Below are positions 6,801-14,797 of a stretch of DNA of 39,997 nt, piece after piece. Under the pieces are notes generated by a model that saw only the letters and a program-made list of their open reading frames with translations, did no database searches and had not been told where the DNA came from. Numbering within the stretch: the stretch's first letter is position 1; every line of letters starts with the position of its first letter. A program made the translations under genes and the position numbers. Source of the stretch: Leptolyngbya sp. FACHB-60 (GTDB taxonomy: Bacteria; Cyanobacteriota; Cyanobacteriia; Phormidesmidales; Phormidesmidaceae); the NCBI RefSeq assembly GCF_014695775.1, contig NZ_JACJOX010000042.1, forward strand, positions 1 to 39,997. The letters are read 5' to 3'.

Positions 6801-8231
6801 ATGGTCGATTTACTGTTGTTTTGGCACCGCCGCGATCTGCGCTTAGGGGACAACGTGGGGCTGGCAGCGGCGCGCGATCGCACTCCCCAGGTAGTCGGTG
6901 TATTTTGCTTCGACCCCGGCATTCTCAACAATGGTGATGTGGCCCCAGCGCGGGTAGCCTACATGATCGGCTGTCTGGAGAGGTTGCAGGACAGCTACGC
7001 CCAAGCCGGCGGCCAGCTGCTCATTCTCCAGGGCGATCCCCGCGCACAGATTCCGGCTCTGGCTAAGGCGCTAGCGGTCGATGCCATTCACTGGAACCGT
7101 GATGTGGAGCCTTACTCACGCCAGCGCGATACGGCGGTTGTCGAGGCGCTCAAAGAAGCCGGCATTGAGTTTCGCACCACCTTTTGGGACCAACTGCTGC
7201 ACGAACCTGGAGACGTGCGGACCGGCACAGGCGAGCCCTACACGGTTTACACCCCCTTCTGGCGCAACTGGGCAAAGCGCTCTAAGGCAGCGCCCCTACC
7301 GACACCGGAGGGGCTACAACCCCTCAGTGCCCAGCAGGTTGATATCGCCAAGCAGGTGGGTTGTATCGCTCTGCCCAGCGCTGCGGATTTAGGATTTGTT
7401 TGGGAGAACGGCTTTCCCGTTGAGCCGGGGGAGCAGGGTGCTCTGGAGCGGCTGGAGGAGTTTTGCGATGGCAGTCATGCCATCGACGGCTACGACGAGC
7501 AGCGCAACTTTCCTTTTGTAGATGGCACCTCGCGGCTCAGCGCGGCGCTGAAGTTTGGGGCCATCGGCATTCGCACGGTGTGGGCCGCCACCGAAGCTGC
7601 CTATGGGCAAAGCCGCAGTGATGAAACCCGCAGCGGTGTGCAAACTTGGCAACAAGAGCTAGCCTGGCGCGAGTTTTACCAGCACGTGATGTACTTTTTC
7701 CCGGAGCTGGCCGAGGGGCCTTACCGTGCTCCGTTGAAAGACTTTCCCTGGGTGAACGATGAGGAGCAGTTTGCCGCCTGGTGTGAGGGGCGCACTGGCT
7801 ACCCGATTGTTGATGCCGCTATGCGCCAACTCAACGAAATGGGCTGGATGCACAACCGCTGCCGCATGATTGTGGCTAGCTTTCTCACCAAAGACCTGAT
7901 TGTCAATTGGCAGTGGGGCGAGAAATACTTTATGCAGCGCCTGGTGGACGGTGACCTGTCGTCCAACAACGGTGGCTGGCAGTGGAGCGCCTCTAGCGGC
8001 ATGGACCCCAAACCGCTGCGGATCTTTAACCCCGCCAGCCAGGCGCAAAAATTTGACGCTGAGGCTGAGTACATTCGTAAGTGGGTGCCAGAGCTGCGAT
8101 CGCTCGATACCGAGCTGCTGGTGACAGGGAAGATTGCAGAGCGCGATCGCGGTGACTACCCCGCTCCCATCGTCGATCACAAAATTCAGCAGGCGCTGTT
8201 TAAAGACAAGTACAAAGCTCAGAGGGTCTAA
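6801..8231 (+). CDS. phrA: Deoxyribodipyrimidine photolyase (class I CPD photolyase)
   Basis: A 476-aa flavoprotein repairing UV-induced pyrimidine dimers with blue light. The N-terminal antenna domain (about 1-130) opens LLLFWHRRDLRLGDNVGL. The C-terminal FAD domain contains TWQQELAWREFYQHVM, the GYPIVDAAMRQLNEMGWMHN signature, and RMIVASFLTKDLIVNWQWGE. It ends with NGGWQWSASSGMDPKPLRIFNP, the family hallmark. Length matches the cyanobacterial enzyme that uses a deazaflavin (8-HDF) antenna; the cofactor is inferred. It is convergent with the ABC1 kinase gene across a long hairpin. A cryptochrome role cannot be ruled out, but the repair motifs look intact. Confidence 0.93.
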   Translation: MVDLLLFWHRRDLRLGDNVGLAAARDRTPQVVGVFCFDPGILNNGDVAPARVAYMIGCLERLQDSYAQAGGQLLILQGDPRAQIPALAKALAVDAIHWNRDVEPYSRQRDTAVVEALKEAGIEFRTTFWDQLLHEPGDVRTGTGEPYTVYTPFWRNWAKRSKAAPLPTPEGLQPLSAQQVDIAKQVGCIALPSAADLGFVWENGFPVEPGEQGALERLEEFCDGSHAIDGYDEQRNFPFVDGTSRLSAALKFGAIGIRTVWAATEAAYGQSRSDETRSGVQTWQQELAWREFYQHVMYFFPELAEGPYRAPLKDFPWVNDEEQFAAWCEGRTGYPIVDAAMRQLNEMGWMHNRCRMIVASFLTKDLIVNWQWGEKYFMQRLVDGDLSSNNGGWQWSASSGMDPKPLRIFNPASQAQKFDAEAEYIRKWVPELRSLDTELLVTGKIAERDRGDYPAPIVDHKIQQALFKDKYKAQRV

Positions 8232-8266
8232 CACTTGACCAAGTTGGTTGTGACAGGAGCTACCTA

Positions 8267-8331
8267 GGGTTCAGGGTTTAAGGTGTACGGTTCACGACCT
8301 ACATTGAACCGTACACCTTAAACCTGAACCC
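8267..8331. terminator. Long hairpin between convergent phrA and ABC1 kinase genes
   Basis: Arms 8267-8294 and 8305-8331 are complementary over 27 bp with a single bulged G; the loop is 10 nt. There is no strong T-run, but the position between convergent genes suggests a bidirectional terminator or transcript-end stabiliser. Its style (aacctt / ggtttaag text) resembles other long intergenic palindromes in this window. Confidence 0.7.
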
Positions 8332-8397
8332 CCACCCATCTGTCATCTTGGGCTTGGCAGACTCCTAACCGCAGAGGCTTTGACCGCTGAGCACGGC

Positions 8398-10044
8398 CTA
8401 CCGTCGCCGTCGCGGTCGCACAATGCTGAACAGCAGCCACAGCCCAAAGAAACTAGCCGCCGCAAACAAGATAATGCTCAAGATCTGCCCCTGGGATGTC
8501 TGCTGCCCCGTTGACACGATCGCCGCCCCAATGATCAGCGCCGCCACCACAGTGCTAAAGGCATGGCGGTTAGAAGATTCATCCAAGCTGCGGCGCAGGT
8601 CATCTACCCCCTGGATGCTGAGGCTAAACTTGAGCTGCTCTGAACTGAGGCGATCGAGCAAAAAGCCTAGCTGGCGCGGCGAACTCAGCGACAGGTTACG
8701 AAACTCTAGCCCCGTGCGCAGCAGCGCTAGCAGGGGGTCATCCCCCACCATCTGCTGGCGAAATAGATCGGCCATTAGCGGGCGCACCTCCTCGAGCAGG
8801 TTGACGCCGGGGTTAAACTGCCGGACCGCCCCCTCTAGGTTGGCGAGGGATTTGGTGAACAACCCCACGTTGGCGGGCCAGCGCAGGTTGTTGCGAATGC
8901 CCGCCGCCAAGATTTCGCCAAAGATTTCGGCGGTGTTGATCTGCTCCAGGCTAAGACCGTAGTAGCGGCCTAGCAGACGGGTATAGTCGCTCTCTAAGCG
9001 AGCCAAATTCACGGGTTTGAGGGGTTCGGCGAGCTGTAGGGTGAGCTGGCAGCAGCGCTGGGCATCGCAGTTAACAATCGCCAGCACCATCTCGGTTATG
9101 GTGTTGCGGGTGCGGGGATCCATATGGCCCATCATGCCGCAGTCGAGCAGGGCTAGGCGACCATCTTCTAAGTAAAAAATGTTGCCGGGGTGGGGATCGG
9201 CGTGGAAAAACCCGTCCACAAAATACTGTTTGAAGAAGGCCCGAAACAGCAGCGTGGTGGCGGCCGCTCGCAGGCCAACGACATCGCTGTGGGCATCTTC
9301 AGCCAGCAGATCGGCCTTGAGCAGGGGGGTGCCCTCCAGCCACTCCATGGTCATGATTTTTGTATTGGTCAGATCCCAGTAGATCTGCGGCACGATCAGC
9401 TGGTTGGCGTCGTACCAGGTGCTTTTAGACAGGTTGCGCCGCAGCTGGTCGGTGTAGCCCGCTTCAGTAGTGAAATCGAGTTCGGCATTGATGGCATCGG
9501 CAAACTCTTCGGCCAAATCCACTACGTTGTAGCGTTGGCCAAACTGGGTGGCTGACACCAGCTTGGCCACATCGCGAATCAGGGTCACGTCGCGCTCGAC
9601 TTGGCGCTCGATGCCGGGACGCTGCACCTTCACAGCGACCTGCCGACCATCTTTGAGCACCGCCTTATGGGTTTGAGCAATGGAACCGGCAGCGATCGCC
9701 TGATAGTCCAGCCGTTCAAACAGCGCCTCGGGGGGCTTACCTAGGTGCTGACGAATGTAGGCCTCGATCTCCTTGGGGTCTACCGGGGGTACGGTGGTTT
9801 GCAGGCTGCTGAGCTCTTCGATGTAGGCCGGGGGCATGAGGTCGGGACGGGTGCTCAACAGCTGCCCCAGCTTGACGTAGACCGGCCCCAGATCAGTCAA
9901 AATATTGCGCAGCACCGCTGGGGGCGGAATCTCGGGCTCATCGGCTTTGCCGCCCACCAACAGCCGCCGCATGTAGTCCCAGCCGTTGCCGAGCACCACT
10001 TCAATAATTTCTTTTTGCCGGGCCAGACGAGACGATGAAACCAT
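8398..10044 (-). CDS. ABC1/UbiB family atypical protein kinase
   Basis: A 548-aa member of the ABC1 (ADCK/UbiB) family, linked to quinone and prenyl-lipid metabolism and stress in plastids and cyanobacteria. KxGQ motif: VKLGQLLSTRPDL (Lys58-Gln61). The alanine-rich loop is AAGSIAQTH (about 118-126), with an invariant-type Lys in VAVKVQRPG (about 139). The catalytic stretch is FFHADPHPGNI, followed by LLDCGMMG. Two hydrophobic helices at the C-terminus and a basic RPRRRR tail suggest membrane attachment. The frame is open to 10308, but that extension lies antisense to the cobalamin riboswitch and is not protein-like. The ATG at 10044 gives the usual length. The exact substrate is unknown. Confidence 0.88.
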   Translation of the reverse strand: MVSSSRLARQKEIIEVVLGNGWDYMRRLLVGGKADEPEIPPPAVLRNILTDLGPVYVKLGQLLSTRPDLMPPAYIEELSSLQTTVPPVDPKEIEAYIRQHLGKPPEALFERLDYQAIAAGSIAQTHKAVLKDGRQVAVKVQRPGIERQVERDVTLIRDVAKLVSATQFGQRYNVVDLAEEFADAINAELDFTTEAGYTDQLRRNLSKSTWYDANQLIVPQIYWDLTNTKIMTMEWLEGTPLLKADLLAEDAHSDVVGLRAAATTLLFRAFFKQYFVDGFFHADPHPGNIFYLEDGRLALLDCGMMGHMDPRTRNTITEMVLAIVNCDAQRCCQLTLQLAEPLKPVNLARLESDYTRLLGRYYGLSLEQINTAEIFGEILAAGIRNNLRWPANVGLFTKSLANLEGAVRQFNPGVNLLEEVRPLMADLFRQQMVGDDPLLALLRTGLEFRNLSLSSPRQLGFLLDRLSSEQLKFSLSIQGVDDLRRSLDESSNRHAFSTVVAALIIGAAIVSTGQQTSQGQILSIILFAAASFFGLWLLFSIVRPRRRR

Positions 10045-10154
10045 TGGGGGCAAGAGGTAGATTTTGCTCGATGCTAGCGCACCCAGGGTAAGGCGTTGGC
10101 TGCGTGTGGTGCGCCAGGTGACTATTGATAAACCGGCAGCGGGGCCGGATTCAC

Positions 10155-10360
10155 CCGGTGCTATGATGCTTGGGCGCTGTCGGTTCCGGTGGGGATCAGC
10201 CACTGGAGGCAAGGGGGAAAGTGCAGTGCAAGACTGCCGCTGTCCCGCAGCTGTAAGGTGATTTTGGATTTTAGGTGACCGATTTTGGATGGTAGGCCGC
10301 TGGGTCACCCTTCAATATCGCCAGTCCAACATTGACCGAGCCAGAATGCCCGCCGATCGC
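10155..10360 (+). promoter_or_regulatory. Cobalamin (B12) riboswitch
   Basis: Conserved pieces appear in order. GGTTCCGGTGGG...CCACTGG forms a stem around 10181. GGGGGAAAGTGCAGTGCAAG (10213-10232) is followed by the core CTGTCCCGCAGCTGTAA (10240-10256). The B12 box AGCCAGAATGCCCGCC lies at 10339-10354, close to the consensus AGYCMGgAgaCCkGCc. A side stem pairs ggtgacc (10274-10280) with gggtcacc (10301-10308). It ends about 35 nt before the hupE start. It should repress hupE when adenosylcobalamin is plentiful; translational control fits the short distance. Confidence 0.92.
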
Positions 10361-10393
10361 TGCTGTTGTTCTTTCTTCGTCTGCGAGGTACGG

Positions 10394-11068
10394 ATGAATT
10401 TAACTGCTTTGAAATCAATTAGGTCTGGTTTCTCACGGAAGTTGCTAGGGCGTGGGATCGGCGGTGCGATCGCCACCCTATTGCTGCTGCCCCTACCCAG
10501 CCTGGCCCACCATCCGCTGGGGGGCCGAGTGCCTGCCAACTTTGCTGAGGGGTTTTTGTCGGGTCTAGCCCACCCCATCATTGGCCTCGACCATCTGGCC
10601 TTCGTGGTAGCCGTGGGCTTACTGGCAGCCGTTAGTACCTGGGGCATCGCGATCCCCGCTGCCTTCGTGCTAGCAGCCATGGTTGGCACAGGGCTACACC
10701 TGGCAGAGCTTACGCTACCGGCAGCAGAGTTTGTGATTGCTGGCTCGGTACTCGGGTCTGGGGTGCTGCTGGCGCTACGCAACCGTCCCCAGAGTGGCGC
10801 GATCGCGGGCTTGGCAGTGCTAGCTGGGCTGTTCCATGGATTTGCCTACGGCGAGGCGATTTTTGGCTCAGAGCCGATGCCGTTAGTGGCCTATCTGGCT
10901 GGGTTTACCGCAGTGCAGCTGGGAATCGCGATCGCAGCTGCACTGATCGGGCAACGTCTTACCCAACGATCTACGGCTCTCTTCGTTCAGCGGGCGGGCC
11001 TGGTAATCTGCGGCATTGGGGCGACGTTTCTCGCCACTGCGCTTCTCAATAGCCTACTGCCTGCCTAG
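10394..11068 (+). CDS. hupE: HupE/UreJ family cobalt/nickel permease
   Basis: A 224-aa inner-membrane transporter for Co2+ or Ni2+. The start is the ATG at 10394 behind CGAGG; the longer frame from 10289 runs through the riboswitch and is rejected. A signal-like first helix ends ...LPSLAHHPLGG, leaving a His-rich new N-terminus. The family motif HPIIGLDH is at residues 60-67, and further helices contain GLFHGFAYGEAI, typical of HupE. About six hydrophobic segments follow the leader. The cobalamin riboswitch immediately upstream argues for cobalt uptake feeding B12 synthesis rather than nickel for urease or hydrogenase. It is a single gene; the next ORF starts 169 bp later. Confidence 0.92.
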   Translation: MNLTALKSIRSGFSRKLLGRGIGGAIATLLLLPLPSLAHHPLGGRVPANFAEGFLSGLAHPIIGLDHLAFVVAVGLLAAVSTWGIAIPAAFVLAAMVGTGLHLAELTLPAAEFVIAGSVLGSGVLLALRNRPQSGAIAGLAVLAGLFHGFAYGEAIFGSEPMPLVAYLAGFTAVQLGIAIAAALIGQRLTQRSTALFVQRAGLVICGIGATFLATALLNSLLPA

Positions 11069-11237
11069 AGGAGTTCAGGGGGTAAGCACAACGCTACTGA
11101 GCGACTGTATTCCCCGAATTCTGCCAAAATACCTCCTTGAGGCTGAGCCTGTTGCGGAATAGGCACAAGGGCTAGGCATAAATGCTTGACGTAGCGGTAT
11201 GCTTAAGCCGTTTGGTTGAGCCAGCGGTGCATTCCCT

Positions 11238-11864
11238 ATGACCCTATCCCCTGCTTGGGCGGCGGCCCTGTTTATGCCTACAACGGTGGGGCTGCTGTAT
11301 CAGGCGATGCAGCCCCATCCCTGGCCCTATCGACTGCTGGCTCTGGCGCTGATGTTGATGAGTCTGGAGCAGGCCCACATGGCTCGGGTAGACCTGCGCC
11401 ATGGCAAGATCGTGGGCCAGCGATCGCTCGATCCACGCCTGGGCCACTTTAGTCGGGTGGTCATGCTGGCGATCGCCGGTCAAGTTGTAGGCTTCTCCAT
11501 TGCTGCCCTCGGCCATTTGGGTTGGGGAATGGGGCTAATCTTGGTTAGCCTGCTGGGGTTTAACCTGGCGGCCACCATTCGCCTAGAGCCCGCTAGCCCA
11601 AAGCCAATTCAGCCAGCAGGCTGGCGATCGCGCCTCGACGTGCTGGCTTTGGATGCGATCGCCCTCGTGCTCGCCCTCCTGTGGATTGCCCAGCGAGCCC
11701 AGGGCTGGGTGGCGGGGGGCTTATTTGCTATTACCGTTCTTTACGGCGGCAGCAAGCTGGTGGCCTACGTCACCGCTGCTCTGCAATCTGGTTCAGCAGC
11801 GGGCTCAGCGATCCATGTCGCCCACGCCGCTCAAGAGCATCCACAGACCTCCCAGCAAAATTAG
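11238..11864 (+). CDS. Multi-span membrane protein, unknown function
   Basis: A 208-aa hydrophobic protein with about five to six predicted helices: residues ~6-24, 31-48, 75-95, 97-113, 135-150 and 155-175. A charged loop between (DLRHGKIVGQRSLDPRLGH) suggests one cytoplasmic patch. I do not recognise the family. The C-terminal tail (AAQEHPQTSQQN) is polar, and its last 60 bp overlap, on the opposite strand, a 35-aa microprotein gene. It follows hupE in the same direction by 169 bp; co-transcription is possible but not indicated by spacing. Confidence 0.6.
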   Translation: MTLSPAWAAALFMPTTVGLLYQAMQPHPWPYRLLALALMLMSLEQAHMARVDLRHGKIVGQRSLDPRLGHFSRVVMLAIAGQVVGFSIAALGHLGWGMGLILVSLLGFNLAATIRLEPASPKPIQPAGWRSRLDVLALDAIALVLALLWIAQRAQGWVAGGLFAITVLYGGSKLVAYVTAALQSGSAAGSAIHVAHAAQEHPQTSQQN

Positions 11865-11912
11865 CAACGCGAGTCCGCCCATCAGTCCGTCTAGCCAGGG
11901 GGTTGCGGCCAT
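11805..11912 (-). CDS. Single-span membrane microprotein, 35 aa, coupled to the exonuclease
   Basis: Read on the minus strand, the exonuclease stop and this start share bases as TAATG (11914-11910). A strong ribosome-binding site, AGAAGGAGA, lies 7-8 bases before the ATG. The product starts MAATPWLDGLMGGLALLILL and ends GVGDMDR. It is one hydrophobic glycine-rich helix (about 9-29) with a short acidic/basic tail. The overlap suggests translational coupling. I recognise no family. The gene overlaps the 3' end of the convergent membrane protein ORF by about 60 bp. Function unknown; association with a membrane or with the exonuclease is inference. Confidence 0.65.
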   Translation of the reverse strand: MAATPWLDGLMGGLALLILLGGLWMLLSGVGDMDR

Positions 11913-12904
11913 TAAATGTCTCCTTCTCCCTCAAACAACGTCTTCAGAGGCATAGCCTCTAGGTTCAACGATTCTTGCAGATAGCGCGACACCACGTCTG
12001 ACTGACCGTGGGTAACGTACACCGTTTTAGCTCCCGTATCTTTCACCGTTTGTATCAGCCCCGGCCAGTCGGCGTGGTCAGAGAGCACAAAGCCGCGCTC
12101 GTAGCCCCGTCGCCGCCGTGCTCCCCGCACCGCCATCCACCCTGAGGCAAAGGCGGTTTGAGGGTGCTTAAAGCGCTTCATCCAGCTAGAGCGGTGGCCC
12201 GAGGGTGGGGCTAGCACTAGGTCGCCCGTGAATGTGTGGGTGCGAGGCATTTCTGAGGTGCAGATGGTGGGCACCATCGCCACGCCCTGCTCGCGGTAAA
12301 TCTCGGTTAGCACGTGAATCGCGCCATGGACATAGACGGGGCGATCGGTCAGCTGAGTTAGTTCACTCAGCACTCGCTGGGCCTTGCCAAAGGCATAGCA
12401 AAACAAAATTGACGGTCGCTCAGGATCGCCCTGCCACCAGTCGTAAATTTGGCGGGTGGTCTCAGCGCCACTCTCCCATCGGTAGATTGGCAGACCAAAG
12501 GTAGCCTCAGTGATAAACGTGTCGCAGGGCACCACCTCAAAAGGAGCGCAGGAGGGGTCGGCACCACGCTTGTAGTCGCCCGACACCACCCACACCTCAT
12601 CCCGATGCTCAACCCGAATCTGAGCCGAGCCCAGCACATGCCCCGCTGAGTGAAATGACACCCAGGTTTCCCCCAGCTTAATCGGTGCTCCGTAGGCAAC
12701 TCCCTGGAGCTGAATGTCTTCCCCCAGCCGCCGCCGCAAAATGCCCTCTGACTGAGCAGTAGCGATGTACTGGGTCGAGCCCGATCGCGCATGGTCGCTG
12801 TGGGCATGGGTAATCAGCGCCGTCTCTACTCCGCGCCAGGGGTCAATATAGAAGTCACCTTTTTCGCAGTAGAGCCCTTCAGGGCGCACGGTAATCAATG
12901 TCAT
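11912..12904 (-). CDS. Ligase-associated beta-lactamase-fold exonuclease
   Basis: A 330-aa metallo-beta-lactamase/beta-CASP family protein. The metal motif is THAHSDHA (His33, His35, Asp37, His38). Later ligands are in FHSAGHVLGSAQI and VSGDYKRG, the beta-CASP-type segment is ILFCYAFGKAQRVL, and the C-terminal histidine is in VLSDHADWPGL. This matches the exonuclease usually encoded beside an ATP-dependent DNA ligase in bacterial end-processing clusters. No ligase or partner helicase is visible on either side, so it is an orphan copy here. Its mRNA continues into the 35-aa microprotein. Start: ATG; upstream signal AGCATGAGGTATCCCT is moderate. Confidence 0.85.
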   Translation of the reverse strand: MTLITVRPEGLYCEKGDFYIDPWRGVETALITHAHSDHARSGSTQYIATAQSEGILRRRLGEDIQLQGVAYGAPIKLGETWVSFHSAGHVLGSAQIRVEHRDEVWVVSGDYKRGADPSCAPFEVVPCDTFITEATFGLPIYRWESGAETTRQIYDWWQGDPERPSILFCYAFGKAQRVLSELTQLTDRPVYVHGAIHVLTEIYREQGVAMVPTICTSEMPRTHTFTGDLVLAPPSGHRSSWMKRFKHPQTAFASGWMAVRGARRRRGYERGFVLSDHADWPGLIQTVKDTGAKTVYVTHGQSDVVSRYLQESLNLEAMPLKTLFEGEGDI

Positions 12905-13061
12905 AGGGATACCTCATGCTGGTGAGCTACGCCATGGTGATTTCCCCTGTCTCCCTTTTTAAAGAAGGTATTAAAGAGATGATTGAACGCCGGAAATCTG
13001 GAGGAATTAGGTCTGAGCAAAGATGTGCCTCACAAACGTCAGGGAACTAGCGAAAAACTGG

Positions 13062-13349
13062 CTAATCCTTCTTCTCTAGGCGAAAGAGCAGCACCACGAT
13101 GCCAATCACCCCCAGTTGCACCCCCAAGTTGGGTAGTGCGCTGCTGACATCGCGCCCAGCCAACAATTGAGTAAAGAACACAAACGCCCCGATCGCCCCC
13201 GAGGCACCTACAGCCCCATAGACAAACTTACGCAGACTTTTGTAGGGCGCTTGGGCTTCGGCCTTGAGCCGGGCATATTTTTCAGGGCTCATGCCCTTGG
13301 GGGGGGTGTCTGGTAGTTGGTCGGGGCGGCTATATTCAGGACGCATCAA
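13062..13349 (-). CDS. DUF3493-like membrane protein (low-PSII-accumulation type)
   Basis: A 95-aa protein with a polar Pro-rich N-terminus (to about 33) followed by YKSLRKFVYGAVGASGAIGAFVFFTQLLAG and a second hydrophobic helix, LGVQLGVIGIVVLLFRLEKK. The order of a charged helix ahead of two membrane helices fits the DUF3493 family, found in cyanobacteria and plastids and linked to photosystem II accumulation. The family call is from memory of the motif and is moderate. A second Met at position 2 leaves the start ambiguous by one codon. It is an isolated gene. Confidence 0.6.
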   Translation of the reverse strand: MMRPEYSRPDQLPDTPPKGMSPEKYARLKAEAQAPYKSLRKFVYGAVGASGAIGAFVFFTQLLAGRDVSSALPNLGVQLGVIGIVVLLFRLEKKD

Positions 13350-13484
13350 TCGGGCCTTAATCAGGAGAGCATACTGTCATCCTACAAGGCATTTTCCTAG
13401 CGAGAGACGGCTGGCTAACCAGCCGCCCCGCGATAGTAACCTTGGAGAGTTGCCCAAACCCCAAATGCTTCCTAATAGACTGCG

Positions 13485-14117
13485 CTACCGGAAATTGCAG
13501 GCTACCCCAGCCCACAAACTAGTAATTGTGCCGGTGGGTTCTGACGAAGTGAGTAGCCCAAAGAGATCCCCCGCCGAAAACTCAACCCCGAGGGAACTGT
13601 CCATCACCTCGACGGTGTAGGCCTCTTCTAGCTCCTGGCGGGTTGAGCCAATGCCAATGCCTGAAACGGTAGTCAGGGTGGTGTCGTCGTCACCAGACTG
13701 CATGGCCCAGCCCACAAAGGTGTCGTCAGCGGCATTCAACGCTAAACCATTAGACCATCTAGCGATCGTCAGCGGCCCAGAGGGACACTCGCTGTTTTCG
13801 CCAGTTTCCTCAGGTTCGCCCAAAATCTGGGTCACAGCATCCAGGGAAATGGCCATGTCAGTGTCAAAGGCTAGGGGGGTGGTCGATCCCGTTTGCAAAT
13901 TGATCACCTGTAGCCCTTCATCCGTCAGCGTTAGGCCCACGTCGTCGGCCTGGAGTGCTTCTGCCGAGTTGTCTGTGGACTGAGGTGTTTCTGAGGTATC
14001 TGCTTCGCCGGGAGCTGGTGTCGGGGCAGTACTGTTCTCTGTGCAGGCCGTGGTGGCCACCAACAGAAAGAGCCCCAGCAGCACTAGGGTTTGAGAAAAT
14101 TGATTTTTCTTAGGCAT
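13485..14117 (-). CDS. Probable secreted lipoprotein, unknown function
   Basis: A 210-aa protein with a basic N-terminus, a hydrophobic core (about 10-22) and a lipobox-like LVATTAC ending at Cys25. The -3 residue is Thr, so the box is imperfect. A Pro/Thr/Ser/Glu-rich linker (about 28-55) precedes a beta-rich acidic domain. That domain contains a paired-Cys loop (ENSECPSGPL) and a terminal CNFR. I recognise no named domain. It is probably anchored in the periplasm or thylakoid lumen. The ribosome-binding site (CTTTAAAGCG) is weak. Confidence 0.6.
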   Translation of the reverse strand: MPKKNQFSQTLVLLGLFLLVATTACTENSTAPTPAPGEADTSETPQSTDNSAEALQADDVGLTLTDEGLQVINLQTGSTTPLAFDTDMAISLDAVTQILGEPEETGENSECPSGPLTIARWSNGLALNAADDTFVGWAMQSGDDDTTLTTVSGIGIGSTRQELEEAYTVEVMDSSLGVEFSAGDLFGLLTSSEPTGTITSLWAGVACNFR

Positions 14118-14331
14118 CGCTTTAAAGGTTGTAGGTTATGACTGGAGATATACAGCTTGGGCAGAAGAGCTTGCTAGGAATCCGCCGCTATCCATCCATC
14201 TAGCTGCGCTGGATGCCAGACCCAACGCACCTTCAGAATAGGCGGTGTTAGATGACGCGAAAATTAAGTCTCATTGCCAAACTCGCTCCGTTGGGAACCT
14301 CTTTTGAAACCGCATCTTTGAGGAAACCACC

Positions 14332-14742
14332 ATGGCTGATGTTGCTGCCTTCTCCCCCGCCGATACCGAAATTGTTACCGTGCGTCCTCAGCACGACACC
14401 GCAACGCTGCAAAAGCTGCCCTATTTTGTCGGCATTTCTGGAGCCACGGCGGGCTCCCACGGCATTTCGATGAATCTGGTGATTATTCCCCCTGGGGCGT
14501 CGGCAGAGCCCCACTTCCATAAAGACTATGAAACCGCGATTTACATTCTCCGGGGGCGGGTCAAGACGGCCTACGGCGAGGGCTTGAAGAAAACCATCGT
14601 CAACGAGGCGGGCGACTTTCTCTACATTCCGCCGGGGGTGCCTCACCAGCCAACAAATTTGAGCGACAGTGAACCGGCGCAGGCGATCGTGTCTCGCAAC
14701 GACCCCAACGAGCAGGAGAATGTGGTGCTGTATAACTCGTGA
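14332..14742 (+). CDS. Cupin-domain protein
   Basis: A 136-aa single-domain cupin. Motif 1 reads PHFHKDYETAIYILRG, giving metal ligands His61, His63 and Glu67. Motif 2 reads GDFLYIPPGVPHQPTN, giving His105. All four ligands are present, so it probably binds a divalent metal. Substrate is unknown; such small cupins include isomerases, dioxygenases and sugar-binding regulators. Start: ATG behind TTTGAGGAAACCACC. It is convergent with the glycosidase gene, only 55 bp away. Confidence 0.85.
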   Translation: MADVAAFSPADTEIVTVRPQHDTATLQKLPYFVGISGATAGSHGISMNLVIIPPGASAEPHFHKDYETAIYILRGRVKTAYGEGLKKTIVNEAGDFLYIPPGVPHQPTNLSDSEPAQAIVSRNDPNEQENVVLYNS

Positions 14743-14797
14743 TACCCCACTGTTCCTTACTCGCCTACCCCCTACCCTCTACTCCCTCACCCTAGCT

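Noticed and set aside
10045..10308. N-terminal extension of the ABC1 kinase ORF
   Set aside because: Antisense to the cobalamin riboswitch and not family-like; the ATG at 10044 gives normal length.
10289..10393. Upstream ATG start for hupE
   Set aside because: Would translate part of the riboswitch, including its B12 box; the ATG at 10394 has a ribosome-binding site and starts the leader helix.
12916..13050. 44-codon plus-strand ORF (contains LFKEGIKEMIERRKSG)
   Set aside because: Protein-like in part but with no ribosome-binding site and no recognisable relatives; length within chance range.
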